Shown: positions 13,174-15,286 of the stretch, one piece after another
How positions within the stretch are numbered: the stretch's first letter is position 1
Layout of the letters: the number at the start of each line of letters is the position of its first letter
NCBI GenBank assembly: GCA_046160725.1
Contig: JBJXHB010000139.1
Location: forward strand, 1-15,286
Direction: 5' to 3'
Length of the DNA stretch: 15,286 bases
Origin: JBJXHB01 sp046160725
GTDB taxonomy: Bacteria; Pseudomonadota; Gammaproteobacteria; Burkholderiales; Burkholderiaceae_C
Translations under genes and position numbers: made by a program
Notes under the pieces: generated by a model
Seen by the model: only the letters and a program-made list of their open reading frames with translations
Databases searched by the model: none
What the model was told of the DNA's origin: nothing

Positions 13174-13577
13174 CACTCAATCCTCCTGGGTTCACCTGCG
13201 GCAAAGTGCTGACGGAAGCCTTCTTGCGCCTCGGCAATGAACAAACGAAGTTCAATCTCTGGGACACGAACGACCTCGATCCTGAGGCGCGCCGCCTCAC
13301 GCTCGACTGAGGTTTGCGCATGTTCACGAGCGACGAGGAAGCTCTTCGGCAACTGGTTCTTGTGCGCCTTTGCCTCTTTGATGAGACGACGAACTTCCAT
13401 CGGTGAAGCCTGATCGACAGATGCTTCTACAAAGACCGAGCCGAGGAGGAAGCAACTGGCGGCGTCCATCAGCGCCAGGCAGTTGAACGTACCGTCCAAG
13501 TCGGTTTGAATTGGTGCGTCGTTCAGTTGAAAGGCAATCCATGCCTCGTTCACGAAGTACTGGTTCGGATGAAGCAT
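13173..13577 (-). CDS. Hypothetical cassette protein, 134 aa
   Basis: Soluble protein of unknown family: MLHPNQYFVNEAWIAFQLND, TDLDGTFNCLALMDAASCFLLGSVFVEA, EVRRLIKEAKAHKNQLPKSFLVAREHAQ, then VVRVPEIELRLFIAEAQEGF. The pattern (a strand listing a query-like domain, then helices and LRLFIAEA) is compact and looks like a genuine alpha/beta protein. ATG 13577 lies 17 bp inside the cassette boundary (GTTAGGC, 13600-13594) with no visible Shine-Dalgarno, which is common for first cassette genes. Its stop is fused (TGATG) with the start of the DUF4287 gene, so the two products probably act together. Confidence 0.85.
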   Translation of the reverse strand: MLHPNQYFVNEAWIAFQLNDAPIQTDLDGTFNCLALMDAASCFLLGSVFVEASVDQASPMEVRRLIKEAKAHKNQLPKSFLVAREHAQTSVEREAARLRIEVVRVPEIELRLFIAEAQEGFRQHFAAGEPRRIE

Positions 13578-13593
13578 GACTGTGCTGTGTGAG

Positions 13594-13722
13594 GCCTAAC
13601 GTTCGAGCTAAGCGGGCGTCAACGGCAGGACGCCAGGCCCGGGCTGGCGAAAATGTACCGCGTACCGCCAGACCGGGCCTGGTGGCCTGCCGTTGGCGCT
13701 CCGCTTGAGCGAGGGGTTAGCG
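13594..13722 (-). repeat. attC recombination site (129 bp) abutting the IS110 element
   Basis: Outer box GCCTAAC (13594-13600) is a perfect consensus R' (GTTAGGC in cassette sense), followed by GTTCGAGCTAAGCGGGC. The two palindromic arms centred near ATGTACCGCGTAC would fold into a long hairpin. The other end CGCTTGAGCGAGGGGTTAGC (13702-13721) carries the R'' box. The cassette that should own this attC is missing: non-coding DNA leading into the IS110 transposase starts directly after it. Confidence 0.9.
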
Positions 13723-13786
13723 AAGTAATCGGCCCGCTGCCGCAAATCGCGCCTCAGAAACTCTGGCGTGCCGAGTTGTGGCAAGG

Positions 13787-13964
13787 TGGAATGTGGCGCC
13801 GCGCAAGACCGATGTAGCAGTGGTGCGTACTGCCCGCGGGTTAGCGTGGTCCTGGGTGACGTCATCGACATTGGTGAATCGACTCGGCGGTTCGCAGCCG
13901 CCGGGCCGATATCCCGTTTGAGAGAGTGAGCAAGACGACGTACCCGATGCGGCGCCACATTCCA
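13787..13964 (+). ncRNA. Candidate bridge-RNA region of the IS110 element
   Basis: The transposase leader contains a perfect 16-bp inverted repeat, TGGAATGTGGCGCCGC at 13787-13802 and its complement at 13949-13964, enclosing 146 bases. Inside lies a second hairpin, CGGCGG (13885-13890) with CCGCCG (13898-13903), and the string GGGTTAGCG (13838-13846), which is identical to the attC end next to the insertion (13714-13722). IS110-group elements encode a structured bridge RNA of comparable length in this position, with loops matching target and donor DNA. No loop assignment has been made. Confidence 0.35.
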
Positions 13965-13985
13965 ACCTGAATGATGGAGCAAGCC

Positions 13986-15286
13986 ATGGCCCAACGCAAT
14001 CGTGCTGTCATCCCCAAGCCCGGCAAGTCCCGGGCCGCTGCGCTGACGATCACCCACCCCAACGCCGCCGGCATCGACATCGGCAGCGCGGCCCACTTCG
14101 TGGCCGTGCCGCCCGATCGTGACGATCAACCGGTGCGCGAGTTCGCGAGCTTCACGCTCGACCTCAACGCCATCGCCGACTGGCTCACGGTCTGCGGGGT
14201 GGATACCGTGGCCATGGAGTCCACCGGTGTGTACTGGATCCCCCTGTTCGAGCTGCTGGAGTCGCGCGGCTTCACCGTGTTCCTGGTCAATGCGCGACAC
14301 GTCAAGAACGTCTCCGGGCGCAAGTCTGATGTGCTGGACTGCCAGTGGCTGCAGCAGCTCATGACCTATGGCCTGCTGCGCGGCGCGTTCCGCCCAGCCG
14401 AGCAGGTCTGCGTGCTGCGCGCGCTGTACCGCCAGCGCGGCATGCTGCTGCGCAGCCAGGGCCGGCATGTGCAGCACATGCAAAAGGCACTCACGCAGAT
14501 GAACATCCAGCTCACCAACGTCCTGTCCGACGTGGTTGGCGAGAGCGGCCAGAAGATCCTGCGCGCCATCGTGGCTGGCGAGCGCGACGGGCAGGTGCTG
14601 GGCGCGATGAAGAACGTGCGTGTACGCGCCAGCGTCGATGAGATCGCCAAGAGCCTGCAGGGCAACTGGCGCGCCGAGCACCTGTTCGCGCTGAAGCAGG
14701 CGCTGGGCGCGTTCGACTTCGTGGGCACGCAACTGGCCGAGTGCGACACCGAGATCGAGCTGCAACTGCAGTGCCTGCAAGTTCACGACGGCGAGCCCGC
14801 CAAGGGCAAGAAGCGAGGCCGCGCGCGCAATGCGCCCAAGTTTGATCTGCGCACGCAGCTGTTCCAGATGTGCGGCGTGGACCTCACGCGCATCGACGGC
14901 GTGGATGTCACCACCGCGCTGGCCGTGGTCAGCGAAGTCGGCGCCGACATGGCGCGCTTCCCAACGATCAAGCACTTCACGTCCTGGCTGGGCTTGTGCC
15001 CGGGTACCAAGATCACGGGTGGCAAGGTGATGAGCGGCAAGACCAGACGCGTCGTCAACCGTGCCGCACAGGCCTTGCGCCTGGCCGCAGCGGCGCTGCG
15101 CAGCAGCAAGTCGGCTCTGGGCGCGTACTACCGCAGGATGTGCTCACGCATGGACAAACCCAAGGCCGTCACCGCCGCCGCCCACAAGATCGCCCGGCTG
15201 ATCTACACGATGCTGACCAAGGGCCAGGAGTACACCGATCAAGGCCAGGAGTACTACGAGGAGCGTTACCGCGAACGCGTGCTGCG
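13986..15286 (+). CDS. IS110-family transposase (DEDD recombinase), 3' end outside window
   Basis: At least 433 residues, still open at the edge. The RuvC-like DEDD domain is visible: AAGIDIGSAAHFVAV (D31), AMESTGVYW (E78), and GRKSDVLDCQWLQQL (D115 and D118). A long helical linker follows (LYRQRGMLLRSQGRHVQHMQ), then the C-terminal Transposase_20 domain with FPTIKHFTSWLGLCPGTKIT and GGKVMSGKTRRVVNRAAQAL. These enzymes excise a circular intermediate and insert it at a short target guided by the element's bridge RNA. ATG 13986 has GGAG 7 bases upstream; in-frame ATGs at 13971 and 13974 lack one. Orientation is opposite to the cassette genes. The usual total length is roughly 330-460 residues, so the stop should be near. 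Confidence 0.95.
   Translation, partial: MAQRNRAVIPKPGKSRAAALTITHPNAAGIDIGSAAHFVAVPPDRDDQPVREFASFTLDLNAIADWLTVCGVDTVAMESTGVYWIPLFELLESRGFTVFLVNARHVKNVSGRKSDVLDCQWLQQLMTYGLLRGAFRPAEQVCVLRALYRQRGMLLRSQGRHVQHMQKALTQMNIQLTNVLSDVVGESGQKILRAIVAGERDGQVLGAMKNVRVRASVDEIAKSLQGNWRAEHLFALKQALGAFDFVGTQLAECDTEIELQLQCLQVHDGEPAKGKKRGRARNAPKFDLRTQLFQMCGVDLTRIDGVDVTTALAVVSEVGADMARFPTIKHFTSWLGLCPGTKITGGKVMSGKTRRVVNRAAQALRLAAAALRSSKSALGAYYRRMCSRMDKPKAVTAAAHKIARLIYTMLTKGQEYTDQGQEYYEERYRERVL

Larger units (their letters stand above)
3377..13722 (-). mobile_element. Eroded integron gene-cassette array (attC-bearing, no integrase in window)
   Basis: About 17 consecutive short genes, all on the minus strand, between a chromosomal convergent neighbour on the left and an IS110 element on the right. 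Three attC sites and four decayed relics alternate with genes, and in all of them the R'/R'' box order matches minus-strand cassettes. Products are typical array cargo (GFA, GNAT, MAPEG, VOC, NIPSNAP, DUF167, DUF4287, tiny membrane proteins, unknowns). Between 4.5 and 8.9 kb no attC is recognisable, so membership of those genes is inferred from orientation, size and flanking relics. The left boundary is uncertain. Confidence 0.6.
13723..15286 (+). mobile_element. IS110-family insertion sequence, 5' part (runs off right edge)
   Basis: A transposase gene preceded by about 260 bp of non-coding DNA that begins directly at the end of an attC site. IS110-family elements lack classical terminal inverted repeats and leave few target duplications, so the exact left end cannot be set from this side alone; the junction is placed at the attC end by inference. 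The right end is outside the window. Confidence 0.65.

Noticed and set aside
13608..14975. 455-codon minus-strand frame antisense to the IS110 transposase
   Set aside because: The plus strand carries the full DEDD transposase; the antisense frame is a GC-rich shadow with no domain.
1..15286. CRISPR array, tRNA or rRNA genes
   Set aside because: No regularly spaced short repeats, tRNA cloverleaf or rRNA-like sequence seen; the only dispersed repeats are attC-related.

Overview
The window is high-GC DNA. A tripartite-tricarboxylate (Bug/TctC-type) receptor gene, the overall gene style and the IS110 element fit a betaproteobacterium of the Burkholderiales. This is an inference; no rRNA or other taxonomic marker is present.

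Region 1 (1-3326) looks like ordinary chromosomal catabolic DNA. On the minus strand are the first 45 codons of a GMC-type flavoprotein oxidoreductase (runs off the left edge) and a complete class II histone-deacetylase-like amidohydrolase. Facing away from them on the plus strand are a Bug-type periplasmic solute receptor and a short-chain-dehydrogenase-fold protein. The last protein lacks the NAD(P) glycine motif and carries both published signature motifs of halohydrin dehalogenases (T-X4-F-X-G and S-X12-Y-X3-R), so it is a candidate dehalogenase/epoxide-forming enzyme rather than a dehydrogenase.

Region 2 (3377-13722) is a run of about 17 small genes, all on the minus strand: a GFA-family protein, lipoproteins, a tandem GNAT, a transglutaminase-like lipoprotein, MAPEG, VOC, NIPSNAP, DUF167, tiny membrane proteins, a RimJ/L-type GNAT and DUF4287. 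These are typical integron cassette cargo. The right part holds three attC recombination sites (12075-12200, 12796-12924, 13594-13722) with palindromic arms and R boxes in the orientation expected for minus-strand cassettes. Decayed attC relics lie further left (about 4340-4432, 9375-9489, 10916-10988, 11500-11545). I read the whole region as an eroded sedentary cassette array. Any integrase and attI would lie to the right, beyond the window. Cassette genes mostly carry their own ribosome binding sites; two share one cassette with TGATG overlap. Gene fragments (VOC, AHSA1-like) and relics with only one attC arm show decay.

Region 3 (13723-15286) is an IS110-family element running off the right edge. 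It sits directly against the outer end of the last attC. Its 5' non-coding leader holds a 16-bp inverted repeat and a short match to the attC end, so it is a candidate bridge-RNA locus. The insertion separates the array from whatever lies upstream of it.
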